Below are positions 41,917 through 52,549 of a stretch of DNA of 64,000 nucleotides, piece by piece. Where the stretch lies: NCBI GenBank assembly GCA_018970725.1, contig JAGWVU010000016.1, positions 1 through 64,000 on the forward strand. The letters are read 5' to 3'. The notes beneath the pieces are model-generated. The model worked only from the letters and a program-made list of their open reading frames with translations. It was not told where the DNA came from and did no database searches. Each line of letters begins with the position of its first letter. Position 1 is the first letter of the stretch. This DNA is from Verrucomicrobiota bacterium. Lineage in GTDB: Bacteria > Verrucomicrobiota > Verrucomicrobiia > Verrucomicrobiales > DEV007. Position numbers and translations under genes: made by a program.

Positions 41917-42783
41917 ATGAAACCCACCCTGCAACCTTCCGCTGCCCTGCTCGCCCGCGCTTGCGCCGGGTTGTGTGTGGTTGCCGGACTTTTGCCGGGG
42001 GCGGTCCAACTGGGGGCCGGGGAAGCAGTGACCGCACCCGGTGCGGATTTGTTGATCGAAGAGTTGCAGTTCGCCTTGGAGACGGCCCACCGCCGGATTG
42101 AGGCACTCGAGAAGCAATTGGCCAATGCGGGTCCGGGCGGGGACGCCGGGCAAGGCACCTTGGCTGCCTCGCTTGCGGCCGCCAACCAAGAGGCGGAGCA
42201 GTATCGGGTGCGGTATCGTGATCTCTTGGTCCGGGTGGAGTCGCTGGGGCTGGCCACGATCCGTTCAGACCGGGCCCTTGAAGACCGCATGATCAAGGCG
42301 GTGCGGGAGCGCCAGCATTATTTGGAGCGGACCGAAGAGTCTCAGGAGCAGATGATGCGATTGAGCGAGGCGGTGATGGATTACCTCAAGGCTTCGAGCA
42401 GCACGAGTCCTGACGTGCGCCTCCGGCTTGAGGCGGAGCTTCGCCGCGCGGATGAGGTTCTTGGGTTGGGGCAGGTGCGCCGCTCTACTTTGGACTCGGT
42501 GGTTGGGGAAACGGGTGGCAGTGCCAACCTGGGGGATGGACATGTCGTCGGTTTCAAGTCGGAGCTGAGATTGGCCGTGATCGATATCGGCAGCCGCAAC
42601 GGGATCAGGGTGGGGATGCCTTTGAACATCGTCCGCAAGGATCGGGTCGTGGGCACCGCGATGGTCGTGGACGTGAGGGACACTGTTTCCGGCGCGTTGG
42701 TGGAGGAGTATTTTCGAGAAGGGGACCGGGTGGAAGTCCGGGACCGGGTCGAGCCGCGGACCATTGCGGGCTCGGACCTGTAA
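41917..42783 (+). CDS. Secreted coiled-coil protein inside the S10 operon
   Basis: A 288-aa protein not normally found between rpsS and rplV. An N-terminal hydrophobic leader (AALLARACAGLCVVAGLLPG, about 8-28) predicts secretion or an anchor. A long helical/coiled-coil part spans about 45-185, with regular heptad-like hydrophobics (LLIEELQFALETAHRRIEAL). A small beta-rich domain follows at about 208-270, containing DIGSRNGIRVGMPLNIVRKD and VGTAMVVDVRDTVSGALVEE. The layout (signal, coiled coil, beta domain) is MreC-like in outline, but this is only a structural resemblance. The earlier start at 41815 overlaps rpsS and is rejected. It is co-directional with gaps of 37 and 35 bases, so probably co-transcribed. 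Confidence 0.8.
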   Translation: MKPTLQPSAALLARACAGLCVVAGLLPGAVQLGAGEAVTAPGADLLIEELQFALETAHRRIEALEKQLANAGPGGDAGQGTLAASLAAANQEAEQYRVRYRDLLVRVESLGLATIRSDRALEDRMIKAVRERQHYLERTEESQEQMMRLSEAVMDYLKASSSTSPDVRLRLEAELRRADEVLGLGQVRRSTLDSVVGETGGSANLGDGHVVGFKSELRLAVIDIGSRNGIRVGMPLNIVRKDRVVGTAMVVDVRDTVSGALVEEYFREGDRVEVRDRVEPRTIAGSDL

Positions 42784-42818
42784 GGATGGCTGGATGAACT
42801 TTTGATTTGGAAACCGAG

Positions 42819-43292
42819 ATGGAAATCAGAGCAACACACAGATACGCCCGTATTTCAGCGCTCAAGGCGCGTGACGTGGCCCGCGAGGTAACCGGCATGG
42901 CGGTATCCGACGCCTTGGATGTCATTCGTTTCACGCCGAAAAAGGCGGCGTATTTGATTGGCAAGACCTTGAAGTCGGCCATCGCGAATGCGGAAGCCAA
43001 TCATGACATCAGTGCCGATCTCCTGGTGGTGAAGTCGGCCACCGTCAACGAGGGACCGGCCCTGAAGCGCTGGAGCCCCGCGGCACGGGGGGGAGCTTCC
43101 CCGATCCGGAAGCGCACCAGCCATATCTTCATCGTGCTGACCGACGAGGGCGGCGAGGCTTCTGCTCGCAGGGAGCGCACCCAGGAGGCCAGGCCGGCCA
43201 AGAAGAAGGTGGCGAAGACCGCGCCTCAGAGCGGTGGGGACGAAGCGCCGGAGGCGGGTTCGGGCGAAGCTTCCGAGTCGTCGGCGAAATGA
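42819..43292 (+). CDS. rplV: 50S ribosomal protein L22, with C-terminal extension
   Basis: A 157-aa protein; E. coli L22 has 110 residues. The core runs from EIRATHRYARISALKARDVA through FTPKKAAYLIGKTLKSAIANA to RTSHIFIVLTD. The last 45 or so residues are an Ala/Lys/Glu-rich tail (ARRERTQEARPAKKK), likely on the ribosome surface. ATG 42819 is preferred over TTG 42807. Confidence 0.95.
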   Translation: MEIRATHRYARISALKARDVAREVTGMAVSDALDVIRFTPKKAAYLIGKTLKSAIANAEANHDISADLLVVKSATVNEGPALKRWSPAARGGASPIRKRTSHIFIVLTDEGGEASARRERTQEARPAKKKVAKTAPQSGGDEAPEAGSGEASESSAK

Positions 43293-43334
43293 ACCGGGAA
43301 TCGAAACAAATCAAAAACTCAAAGGCGTTGCGTT

Positions 43335-44102
43335 ATGGGACAGAAGGTTAATCCAATCGGGTTTCGGCTCGCGGTCAGCAAGGACTGGCATTCGAAGTGG
43401 TATGCACCGAGGGGCGAGTATGCCTCCATGTTGCACAGCGATCTCATGGTCAGGGAATACCTGAAATCAAAGCTTCAGTTCGCTGCGGTGGCGAGGATCG
43501 TCATCGAGCGGGCTTGGAACAGCGTGCGGGTCACTCTTTACAGCGCCCGGCCGGGCTTGGTGATCGGTCGCAAAGGGGCCGAGATCGAAGGGGTCACGGC
43601 CACCGTTTCGGAAATGTGCGGGGGCAAGCAGGTCAAGATCGACATCGTGGAGATCAAACAGCCGGAGACCGATGCACAATTGGTCGCGGAAGGAGTTGCA
43701 TCCCAGTTGGAAAAGCGTATTTCTTTCCGCCGCGCGATGAAGCGCGCTCTCCAGACCGCAATGGATTTCGGCGCCGACGGCATCCGGATCCGTTGTGCGG
43801 GACGGTTGGGCGGTGCTGACATTGCTCGGGCGGAGTGGTATAAGGAGGGCAAGGTGCCTCTGCAAACGCTTCGTGTGCCGATCGATTACGGATTTGCCGA
43901 GGCTTCCACGGTGTATGGAATCATTGGCGTGAAGTGTTGGATCAACCGGAACCCCGATTCCGAAAAAGCGAGGGCCGCCCGGCCCGGCGGTGGACAGCGG
44001 GAGCGAAGGGGAGGTGGTGAGCGGCGTCCGGGGCCCGATCGTCGTTCTTATGGCGGCGGCGGCGGCGGAGGCGGTGCACCGCGCGTGGAGAGCGAGGGCT
44101 AA
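43335..44102 (+). CDS. rpsC: 30S ribosomal protein S3, with Gly/Arg-rich tail
   Basis: A 255-aa protein at the mRNA entry site. The KH domain with VIGRKGAEIEGVTATVSEM and the C-terminal domain with GADGIRIRCAGRLGGADIAR are standard; beyond about residue 215 follows a Gly/Arg-rich tail with an eight-Gly run. An AAAGG lies upstream of the start. Confidence 0.96.
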   Translation: MGQKVNPIGFRLAVSKDWHSKWYAPRGEYASMLHSDLMVREYLKSKLQFAAVARIVIERAWNSVRVTLYSARPGLVIGRKGAEIEGVTATVSEMCGGKQVKIDIVEIKQPETDAQLVAEGVASQLEKRISFRRAMKRALQTAMDFGADGIRIRCAGRLGGADIARAEWYKEGKVPLQTLRVPIDYGFAEASTVYGIIGVKCWINRNPDSEKARAARPGGGQRERRGGGERRPGPDRRSYGGGGGGGGAPRVESEG

Positions 44103-44163
44103 ATACTCTCGGTGAGGCGAAGGCTGAACCGGATCAATCGGAGATTTTTCAAAGGAGACGATT

Positions 44164-44574
44164 ATGGCATTGATGCCGAGAAAAGTGAAGTATCGCAAGA
44201 GCCACCGCGGGAGCCGAGCCGGCACTCCGGAGCGTGGCACTCGCGTGTCTTACGGTGACTTCGGGCTGCAGTCGATTGGCCGGGACTGGGTGACCAACAA
44301 CCAGATCGAGGCTTGCCGGATTGCGATCAACCGCTTCCTGAAGAGGAAGGGGAAGGTCTGGATCCGGGTGTTCCCGCACAAATCGGTGACCCAGCGGCCG
44401 CCGGAAACCCGGATGGGTAAGGGCAAGGGCGCCGTGGAAAAGTGGGTCGCGGTGGTTCGCCCGGGAATCATGCTGTTTGAAGTGGCCGGTGTTCCGGAGT
44501 CCCAGGCTCGCGAAGCGATGCGGCTGGCGGCCAACAAGCTCGGGATCCCCACCCGTTTCGTGGCCCGCCATTGA
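44164..44574 (+). CDS. rplP: 50S ribosomal protein L16
   Basis: A 136-aa protein near the A-site tRNA and 5S r[14 protein letters not shown]-like start (here [19 protein letters not shown]), then [20 protein letters not shown] and [17 protein letters not shown] strong AAAGGAG precedes the ATG. Confidence 0.96.
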   Translation: MALMPRKVKYRKSHRGSRAGTPERGTRVSYGDFGLQSIGRDWVTNNQIEACRIAINRFLKRKGKVWIRVFPHKSVTQRPPETRMGKGKGAVEKWVAVVRPGIMLFEVAGVPESQAREAMRLAANKLGIPTRFVARH

Positions 44575-44604
44575 TCGGCAACCTCAACTGATGGAGATCG
44601 AAGA

Positions 44605-44811
44605 GTGAAGAAAATCAAGGAACTCAAGGAATTGACCAACGAGGAACTCGGTGCGAGGCGCCGGGACCTCAAGCATGAGAGCCTGAATCTGCGGATCCAG
44701 CAGCAGAGCGGGCAACTCGAGAACACCGCCCTGCTTCGCAACAACCGCCGGGAAGTCGCGAGGATCGAGACGATCCTCACCAGCCGGCACAAGCAGGCCG
44801 GGACGCATTGA
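44605..44811 (+). CDS. rpmC: 50S ribosomal protein L29
   Basis: A 68-aa helical protein at the tunnel exit. [20 protein letters not shown] and the second helix with [20 protein letters not shown] are characteristic. Starts at GTG 44605 behind GGAGATCGAAGAG. Confidence 0.92.
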   Translation: MKKIKELKELTNEELGARRRDLKHESLNLRIQQQSGQLENTALLRNNRREVARIETILTSRHKQAGTH

Positions 44812-44828
44812 GCAACGAACCAGATACG

Positions 44829-45116
44829 ATGAGCCAAGAAAGTCCAGAAACGGTGGCAGGTTCCGCCGAAGAGAAGCGCAACCGCAAGACCCGGGTCGGT
44901 GTCGTGGTGTCCGACAAGATGACCAAGACCATCGTGGTCAACGTGGAACGTCGGGTGCCGCACCCGCAGTTCGGCAAGATCGTCCGACGTTCCAAGAAGT
45001 TCTACGTCCATGACGAGGATGGGGCGGCCAAGCAAGGGGACAAGGTTCTCATCGAAGAAACGATTCCCCTGAGCAAGACCAAGTGCTGGAAGCTGGTTCA
45101 GGTGTTGGCTCACTGA
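44829..45116 (+). CDS. rpsQ: 30S ribosomal protein S17
   Basis: A 95-aa OB-fold protein. The core [20 protein letters not shown] with [20 protein letters not shown] and the end [12 protein letters not shown] is typical, after an acidic 15-residue N-terminal extension. The ATG at 44829 is preferred over TTG 44808, which would overlap rpmC. Confidence 0.95.
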   Translation: MSQESPETVAGSAEEKRNRKTRVGVVVSDKMTKTIVVNVERRVPHPQFGKIVRRSKKFYVHDEDGAAKQGDKVLIEETIPLSKTKCWKLVQVLAH

Positions 45117-45181
45117 TTGAGTTGGGGCCCACGGGTATTTTTGATCAAACAATCTTAACGAACGAGAGGAAGGAGACTGCA

Positions 45182-45547
45182 ATGGTTCAGATGGAAAGCA
45201 GCCTCGACGTGGCGGACAACACCGGAGCACGGGTTGCCAAGATGATCGGGGTGATCGGCAAACGCACCAGGCACGCCGGGGTGGGTGACATCATTACGAT
45301 TCACATCCGGGAGAGCACCCCCACGGCGAACGTCAAGAAGGGTGATGTGGCCAAGGCCGTCGTCGTCCGGACTAAGTCCCCGATCCGGCGTCCGGATGGG
45401 TCTGTCCTTCGCTTCGACAGCAACGCGGTGGTGATCATCGACAACAACCGGGAGCCGAAGGGGACTCGGATTTTCGGCCCGGTGGCCCGGGAGTTGCGGG
45501 ATCAGAACTTCATGAAAATCGTCTCGCTCGCTCCCGAGGTCCTCTAA
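45182..45547 (+). CDS. rplN: 50S ribosomal protein L14
   Basis: A 121-aa protein at the 30S interface. [20 protein letters not shown] and [20 protein letters not shown] with [13 protein letters not shown] are diagnostic. A strong GAGGAAGGAG lies before the ATG, which decides the start over the longer open frame. Confidence 0.97.
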   Translation: MVQMESSLDVADNTGARVAKMIGVIGKRTRHAGVGDIITIHIRESTPTANVKKGDVAKAVVVRTKSPIRRPDGSVLRFDSNAVVIIDNNREPKGTRIFGPVARELRDQNFMKIVSLAPEVL

Positions 45548-45562
45548 GCAACATTCTTTCCC

Positions 45563-45817
45563 ATGAAACGCAGTCGTATCAAAACCCACGTTGCCAAGAA
45601 CGATGACGTTGAGGTCATTTCCGGCAACCACCGTGGCGCCACCGGCAAGGTGCTTCAGGTGTTTCCGGCGAAGCAGCAGGTCATTGTGGAGGGCGTGCGC
45701 ATGATCAAGAAGCATGCACGCAAGTCTCAGGAGCATCCGGAGGGGGCCATCATCGAGCGCGAGGGGCCCATCCATATTTCCAACGTGCGGCGCCTCGACG
45801 CGAAGGGCAATTCCTGA
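45563..45817 (+). CDS. rplX: 50S ribosomal protein L24
   Basis: An 84-aa assembly-initiator protein with a KOW motif: KNDDVEVISGNHRGATGKVL, then VIVEGVRMIKKHARKS. Somewhat shorter than the usual 100-105 residues because the C-terminal part after the EREGPIHISNV segment is brief. No Shine-Dalgarno sequence. Confidence 0.93.
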   Translation: MKRSRIKTHVAKNDDVEVISGNHRGATGKVLQVFPAKQQVIVEGVRMIKKHARKSQEHPEGAIIEREGPIHISNVRRLDAKGNS

Positions 45818-45850
45818 GTCGCGGACCCCTAGCCCAACATCCTCACTGAA

Positions 45851-46438
45851 ATGGAACCGAATTTGAAGATGCATTACCGCCAAGTGGTGGTACCGGCCCT
45901 GAAGGCGAAGTTCGCTTATGGGAACGTGATGGAGATCCCCCGGATCGAAAAGGTTGTGATCAACAGCGGCATCGGGAAGGCCGAGGATCGCAAGGCGGCC
46001 GCCGAGGAGGTGGCTCGTGAGATCGGGTTGATCACCGGCCAGCGTCCCGTGCAGACCCGGGCGAAGAACGCGATTTCCAACTTCAAGCTCCGGCAGAACG
46101 AAGTGATCGGCATCAAGGTCACCCTCCGGGGAACCCGGATGTATGAGTTCCTCGAGCGTCTCATGAGGATCGCGATTCCGACCATCCGCGACTTCCGCGG
46201 GGTTTCCCCCAAGAGTTTCGATGGACGGGGCAACTACACTCTGGGGATCCAGGACCAGACGATTTTCCCCGAGATCGAACTCGACAAGGTGAAGAGAACG
46301 ACCGGGTTCGATATCTCGATCGTGACCTCCGCCAACACGGACGACGAAGCCCGTGAATTGCTCCGCCATATGGGCATGCCCTTCCGGAAGGTGGAAGGCA
46401 AGAAGGCCGAGGCAGCAGAAGCCCCAGCCGCCGCATAA
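45851..46438 (+). CDS. rplE: 50S ribosomal protein L5
   Basis: A 195-aa protein that binds 5S rRNA. IPRIEKVVINSGIGKAEDRK, TGQRPVQTRAKNAISNFKLR and GNYTLGIQDQTIFPEIELDK match the family, with a 15-residue Ala-rich tail. rpsN (S14), which normally follows, is absent; rpsH starts 26 bases later. Confidence 0.96.
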   Translation: MEPNLKMHYRQVVVPALKAKFAYGNVMEIPRIEKVVINSGIGKAEDRKAAAEEVAREIGLITGQRPVQTRAKNAISNFKLRQNEVIGIKVTLRGTRMYEFLERLMRIAIPTIRDFRGVSPKSFDGRGNYTLGIQDQTIFPEIELDKVKRTTGFDISIVTSANTDDEARELLRHMGMPFRKVEGKKAEAAEAPAAA

Positions 46439-46464
46439 CCCATCCCTGATATCAAGTCTTTGAA

Positions 46465-46863
46465 ATGAGTGCCCTGACAGACCCAATCGCCGATTTCCTC
46501 ACCCGCTTCAAGAATGCGAGCCGTGCCCGCAAGGAGGAATTCACGGCGCCCTACTCCAAGATCAAGGCGGAGATCGCCCGAATTTTGAAGGAGGAAGGCT
46601 ATCTTTGGAATTACGAGGTGGACACCACCGGCCATTTCCCCGAGATCCGGTGCAAGGCGAAATACGTCGACGGTGCCCCGGTGCTGACCGATCTGAAGCG
46701 GATCAGCCGTCCCGGATTGCGGCAATACGTCGGGGCCGAGGAAATTCCGAAGGTTCTCGGAGGGATGGGGATCACGATTTTGTCCACCTCCAAGGGAATC
46801 ATGACCGGGCACAAGGCGCGCAAAGAGAACATCGGAGGCGAGTTGGTGGCCAAGGTTTGGTGA
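46465..46863 (+). CDS. rpsH: 30S ribosomal protein S8
   Basis: A 132-aa protein of the 30S platform. DPIADFLTRFKNASRARKEE at the start and KGIMTGHKARKENIGGELVA at the end are typical. S8 is the repressor of the spc operon in E. coli, binding an RNA site near rplE; such a site was not recognised here. Confidence 0.95.
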   Translation: MSALTDPIADFLTRFKNASRARKEEFTAPYSKIKAEIARILKEEGYLWNYEVDTTGHFPEIRCKAKYVDGAPVLTDLKRISRPGLRQYVGAEEIPKVLGGMGITILSTSKGIMTGHKARKENIGGELVAKVW

Positions 46864-46906
46864 GGCTTTTGGTGGCCTTTGGTAAGACTTCAAACGATAA
46901 GAGAAT

Positions 46907-47446
46907 ATGTCACGGATTGGAAAATTGCCCGTTGCGGTGCCAGACAAAGTCAAGGTGGAGGTTGGGAAGGACCGCGTCGTGGTCGTCGAGGGACCGAAGG
47001 GCCGGCTCCAACTGTCCCTCCCCGAGGGCGTGAGCGTGGATCGGGAGGGGGCCAATCTGGCCGTGGTCCGGGAGAGTGAGCAGCGTCGCCACCGGGCCAA
47101 TCACGGCACCGCAAGGGCCCTGCTTTCCAACATGATCACCGGGGTGACCAAGGGATTCACCAGGCAGCTGGAAATCCGTGGGGTGGGCTATCGTGCGAAG
47201 GTCGAAGGACAATTCCTCGACCTCCAGTTGGGCTATTCACACCCGGTGAAGCACCCGATCCCGACCGGCCTCGAGGTGAAGGTGGATGAGAACACCAAGA
47301 TCACGATCAACGGGATCGACAAGCAGGAGGTGGGACAGTTTGCCGCCGAGGTACGCTCCTACCGTCCGCCGGAGCCCTACAAGGGCAAGGGAGTGCGTTA
47401 CTCCGATGAATATGTTCGCCGCAAGGCCGGCAAGAGTGTCAAGTAA
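46907..47446 (+). CDS. rplF: 50S ribosomal protein L6
   Basis: A 179-aa protein near the sarcin-ricin loop. SRIGKLPVAVPDKVKVEVGK, then HGTARALLSNMITGVTKGF and the terminal PPEPYKGKGVRYSDEYVRRK are diagnostic; normal length. Confidence 0.97.
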   Translation: MSRIGKLPVAVPDKVKVEVGKDRVVVVEGPKGRLQLSLPEGVSVDREGANLAVVRESEQRRHRANHGTARALLSNMITGVTKGFTRQLEIRGVGYRAKVEGQFLDLQLGYSHPVKHPIPTGLEVKVDENTKITINGIDKQEVGQFAAEVRSYRPPEPYKGKGVRYSDEYVRRKAGKSVK

Positions 47447-47485
47447 GGTTGACCCGAAGGAACCCAGGGAAGGAATCAAGACGTC

Positions 47486-47842
47486 ATGGCTCATCAGAAT
47501 CGCAAGGAAGTCAGGAACCGGGTCCACCGGAGAATCCGCCGCAAGCTTCGCGGCACGGCCGAGCGCCCCCGTCTGGCGGTGCATTTTTCGAACTCCAATA
47601 TTTACGCCCAGTTGATCGACGATGACGCCGGCAGGACGCTGGTGGCCGCGAGCACGCTCGACAAGTCGTTGGAGAAGAAGGCCGCGAACATGGAGACCGC
47701 CGCGAAGATCGGCGAACTCATTGCCACCCGCGCGGCGGGCAGCAAAATCGCCGATGTCGTTTTCGACCGGGGCGGGCATCGCTATCACGGGAAGGTCAAG
47801 GCGCTGGCCGATGCAGCGCGGGAGAAGGGCCTCAAATTCTAA
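47486..47842 (+). CDS. rplR: 50S ribosomal protein L18
   Basis: A 118-aa 5S rRNA-binding protein. [20 protein letters not shown] and the end [20 protein letters not shown] match the family. An AGGGAAGGAA stretch precedes the ATG. Confidence 0.96.
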   Translation: MAHQNRKEVRNRVHRRIRRKLRGTAERPRLAVHFSNSNIYAQLIDDDAGRTLVAASTLDKSLEKKAANMETAAKIGELIATRAAGSKIADVVFDRGGHRYHGKVKALADAAREKGLKF

Positions 47843-47874
47843 TCAGCCGTCGGCAGACCATTATTTTACATACT

Positions 47875-48414
47875 ATGTCAGCAGGGAACCCCAGGAGCCG
47901 TTCGATGGGCATCGATGATTCGGCCGATCAGAAGTCGGAATTGTTGGAGAAGGTCGTGCACATCAACCGGTGCGCCAAGGTCGTGAAGGGCGGTCGTCGC
48001 TTCAGCTTCAGTGCCTTGGTCGTGGTTGGGGACAAGAACGGTCGGGTCGGCTGTGGATTCGGGAAGGCCAAGGAGGTTTCCGAGTGCATCCGCAAGGCGA
48101 GCGACGCGGCCCGGAAAGCGATGCGGCCGGTGGTGGTCGGACAGAACACCATCCCGCATGAGGCGATTGGTGAGCACGGCGGTGGCCGGGTGCTGCTATT
48201 GCCTGCCTGCCCTGGAACGGGGATCATTGCCGGAGGAAGCGTCCGGGCGGTGGTCGAGGCGGCCGGGATCAAGGACGTGATGGCCAAGTCGCAGGGATCC
48301 AAGAACCATGCCAACGTGGTGAAGGCCACCTTGAAGGCGCTTCAGGGACTCCGGTCCAAAGATCAGATTTACAGCTCCCGGGGCAAGCGAACCGCCGACC
48401 AGCAGGCCCTCTGA
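47875..48414 (+). CDS. rpsE: 30S ribosomal protein S5
   Basis: A 179-aa protein acting in decoding fidelity and mRNA unwinding. [20 protein letters not shown], then [17 protein letters not shown] and the loop [20 protein letters not shown] are standard. The leader before the ATG is AT-rich with no Shine-Dalgarno. rpmD (L30) does not follow. Confidence 0.96.
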   Translation: MSAGNPRSRSMGIDDSADQKSELLEKVVHINRCAKVVKGGRRFSFSALVVVGDKNGRVGCGFGKAKEVSECIRKASDAARKAMRPVVVGQNTIPHEAIGEHGGGRVLLLPACPGTGIIAGGSVRAVVEAAGIKDVMAKSQGSKNHANVVKATLKALQGLRSKDQIYSSRGKRTADQQAL

Positions 48415-48456
48415 TCTGCTTTTCTCTTTTTTCCATTCCATCCGAATTCTTACACC

Positions 48457-48951
48457 ATGAGACTCAATAACCTCAGTCCCAACAAGGGAGCCAAACACCG
48501 CCGCAAGCGTTTGGGCAAAGGAGAGAGCTCCGGCCTCGGCAAGACGTCGGGTCGGGGCAACAAGGGCCACAAGGCCCGTTCCGGCGGTGGGGTTCGTCCC
48601 GGGTTTGAAGGTGGGCAAATGCCCTTGGCCCGTCGCCTTCCCAAGAAAGGTTTCAACAACGCCCAGTTCACCACCCGGTATGCGATCGTCAACGTCGGCG
48701 ATCTCCAGGAGAAGTTCGAGGGTGGACTCGTTGATGAGCAAGCGCTCCGCGCCGCCGGTTTGGTGAGCGGGGCATGGGACGGGGTGAAGATTCTCGGAGA
48801 TGGAGAAATCTCCCGTAAGCTCACCGTCCAGGTCGACAAGATCAGTGCCTCTGCCCGCGAGAAGATCGTGGCTGCCGGAGGTGAGGTGGTGGAGATCAAG
48901 AAGGCGGCTCCGGTGGCGAAGCTGCCCCGGAAGGCGAAAAAGCAGGCCTGA
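48457..48951 (+). CDS. rplO: 50S ribosomal protein L15
   Basis: A 164-aa assembly protein. The start RLNNLSPNKGAKHRRKRLGK with GKTSGRGNKGHKARSGGGVR and FEGGQMPLARRLPKKGF is diagnostic; the C-terminal part carries a Lys/Ala tail. It precedes secY, as in the classical spc operon. Confidence 0.96.
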   Translation: MRLNNLSPNKGAKHRRKRLGKGESSGLGKTSGRGNKGHKARSGGGVRPGFEGGQMPLARRLPKKGFNNAQFTTRYAIVNVGDLQEKFEGGLVDEQALRAAGLVSGAWDGVKILGDGEISRKLTVQVDKISASAREKIVAAGGEVVEIKKAAPVAKLPRKAKKQA

Positions 48952-49013
48952 AAAGTGGGAGTGACTGAAGGTCGGGCCCGGAGACGGGTTTGCTTTCGTT
49001 CCACGCAACATCC

Positions 49014-50531
<1,518 letters not shown>

Positions 50532-50604
50532 GTGGTGGTCGTGAGGCCCGGGGATCGGGTCCGGCCCCCTGGACGGCCCTTGGGATTTGATTCGGCTTCC
50601 GGAG

Positions 50605-51423
50605 ATGGGCGAAGGCAAGATTCATATCCGGCGAGGGCCGGAGGTCGAGATGGCGCGGGAGGCGGGGCATTTGGCCGCCGAGATTCTCCGCCTGACCAGC
50701 GAGTCGGTGCGGCCCGGGATCACGACCTTGGAAGTGGAGGAGGTGGCGGTCGGTCTGATGCGCGAGCGCAACTGCCGCAGTGCTTTCTATCAATATCGCA
50801 AGTTTCCCGGTCACATCTGTATTTCGATCAACGAGGAAGTCGTCCATGGAATTGCCTCCGCGAGCCGGGTGATTCAGGAGGGGGACATCGTCAAGATCGA
50901 CATCGGGATCGTGAGGAACGGCTGGGTGGGGGATAACGCGGTGACGGTTCCGGTCGGGCAGGTGGACCCGGAGACCCTTCAGTTGCTTTGGGCGACGGAG
51001 GAGTCCTTGCACGTGGGAATCGCCTACGCGCGCGAAGGCAGGAGGCTCGGAGATCTTTGCTCGGCGATCGAGCGGACGGTCAAAGGGTTCCGCTACTCCG
51101 TCGTTGAGGAATTCGTCGGACACGGCGTGGGGCGTAAGCTTCATGAGCCGCCGCAAATTCCGAACCATGGAACGCCGGGAGAAGGACCGAAGCTGCGGGC
51201 GGGGATGATTCTGGCGATCGAGCCGATGGTCAACCTGGGGACGAAGCGGGTGGAAATCTTGAGCGACAACTGGACGGTCAAGACACTGGACCGGAAACCC
51301 TCGGCCCATTTTGAACACATGATTTTGGTGACCAAGGGAGATCCGGAGATCCTGACGCCGAGGGCGCGGTTGTTTCCCTCGAAGCCGGTCAAAGAAGGGG
51401 AAGGAGCCGCCGGGGAACCATGA
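50605..51423 (+). CDS. map: Methionine aminopeptidase, type I
   Basis: A 272-aa metalloenzyme that removes the initiator Met from nascent proteins. The five metal ligands are present: D in VKIDIGIV, D in WVGDNAV, H in GHGVGRKLHEPP, E in ILAIEPMVNLG and E in SAHFEHMILV. Numbering from ATG 50605; TTG 50587 would add six residues. It follows secY in the usual adk-map slot. The last 20 residues are a short Pro/Glu-rich tail. Confidence 0.95.
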   Translation: MGEGKIHIRRGPEVEMAREAGHLAAEILRLTSESVRPGITTLEVEEVAVGLMRERNCRSAFYQYRKFPGHICISINEEVVHGIASASRVIQEGDIVKIDIGIVRNGWVGDNAVTVPVGQVDPETLQLLWATEESLHVGIAYAREGRRLGDLCSAIERTVKGFRYSVVEEFVGHGVGRKLHEPPQIPNHGTPGEGPKLRAGMILAIEPMVNLGTKRVEILSDNWTVKTLDRKPSAHFEHMILVTKGDPEILTPRARLFPSKPVKEGEGAAGEP

Positions 51424-51577
51424 GATCAGGAATCAGAATTTTCCCCTTGATGGGCGGCCTTTCTGTGATAAAGCTGACGACCCGGTTGGTTGTCCGAGTT
51501 GGGGGGGAGTTTCTTCGAGGCAAGGGATCTCCTGAAGGCTGGCGAAAGCAGCGGACAAGAAAGTTTTTAATATCGCG

Positions 51578-51952
51578 ATGGCTAGATTACTTGGCGTTGA
51601 AATCCCGAATGAGAAGCGGATCGAAGCTTCTCTTCCCTACATTTACGGGATTGGTTGGAGCACCAGCAAGAAGATCCTCGATCAGGCCGGGATTGACCCC
51701 GGGACGAGGACAGGGGAGTTGAACGACGACCAGTTGGCCAAGATCGCGCATGTGGTGAACGCGGCGGGCATTGTGATCGAGGGCGACCTGCGACGGGAGA
51801 TCCAAGCCAACATGAAGCGGCTTAACTCGATCAACTGTTATCGCGCGTTGCGGCACAGGCGCGGATTGCCGGTGCGTGGGCAGCGGACTTCGACGAACGC
51901 GAGAACGCGGAAGGGCAAGCGCCGGACGGTGGGTGTGATCCGCAAGAAGTAA
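51578..51952 (+). CDS. rpsM: 30S ribosomal protein S13
   Basis: A 124-aa head protein contacting P-site t[23 protein letters not shown] and the tail [20 protein letters not shown] with [14 protein letters not shown] are diagnostic. The 154-base gap before it, where infA and rpmJ usually sit, contains neither. No Shine-Dalgarno sequence. Confidence 0.97.
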   Translation: MARLLGVEIPNEKRIEASLPYIYGIGWSTSKKILDQAGIDPGTRTGELNDDQLAKIAHVVNAAGIVIEGDLRREIQANMKRLNSINCYRALRHRRGLPVRGQRTSTNARTRKGKRRTVGVIRKK

Positions 51953-51971
51953 TCGACAGAGGACGTAGAAC

Positions 51972-52505
51972 ATGGCGGACAAGGCAGACGAGAAGACGAA
52001 GGCGGCAGCACCGGTGGCGAACGATCCCAAGGCTCCGGCCGAGGTGGCGGAAGTGAAAGAGGTGCGTCCCGCGCAGCCCCAGACGGCCGAGGAGGTCTTT
52101 CTGGCGCTTGAGGGGGGCGAGGAAAAGGTCCGGATCCTCCGGGCCAAAGGGAGCAAGAACGTTTTCACGGGCGTGGTTCATGTCCTCGCGACCTACAACA
52201 ACACGAAGGTCACGATCACGGATCTGAACGGAAATGTGATCGGGTGGTCGAGCTCCGGGAAAATGGGTTTTCGCGGTTCGCGCAAGAGTACCGCTTACGC
52301 CGCCCAGCTGGTTTCCCAAGATGCCTGCCGTCAGGCGATGGGTCACGGGTTGCGCTCTGCCGAGGTCCGCGTCAAAGGTCCCGGAGCCGGTCGCGAGTCG
52401 GCCGTTCGTGCGGTGCAGAACATCGGGGTGGAAATCACCATGATCCGGGATGTGACCCCGGTGCCCCACAACGGTTGCCGCCCCAAAAAGGCGCGCCGCG
52501 TTTGA
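51972..52505 (+). CDS. rpsK: 30S ribosomal protein S11 with long N-terminal extension
   Basis: A 177-aa protein; usual S11 is about 129 residues. The core begins near residue 60 with [20 protein letters not shown] and ends with the typical [20 protein letters not shown]. The preceding 50-60 residues are Ala/Glu/Lys-rich ([20 protein letters not shown]) and in frame behind AGAGGAC and an ATG, with no internal ATG near the core start, so the extension is probably translated. Confidence 0.94.
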   Translation: MADKADEKTKAAAPVANDPKAPAEVAEVKEVRPAQPQTAEEVFLALEGGEEKVRILRAKGSKNVFTGVVHVLATYNNTKVTITDLNGNVIGWSSSGKMGFRGSRKSTAYAAQLVSQDACRQAMGHGLRSAEVRVKGPGAGRESAVRAVQNIGVEITMIRDVTPVPHNGCRPKKARRV

Positions 52506-52549
52506 TCAACTTCGAGTTTTGAGTCAGTAAACATTTTTCGTATTCTGTC

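Noticed and set aside
51420-51722. Possible infA or rpmJ in the gap between map and rpsM
   Set aside because: The frame overlaps rpsM in another phase and has no IF1 or L36 features (no Cys/His zinc pattern, no OB-fold motif).
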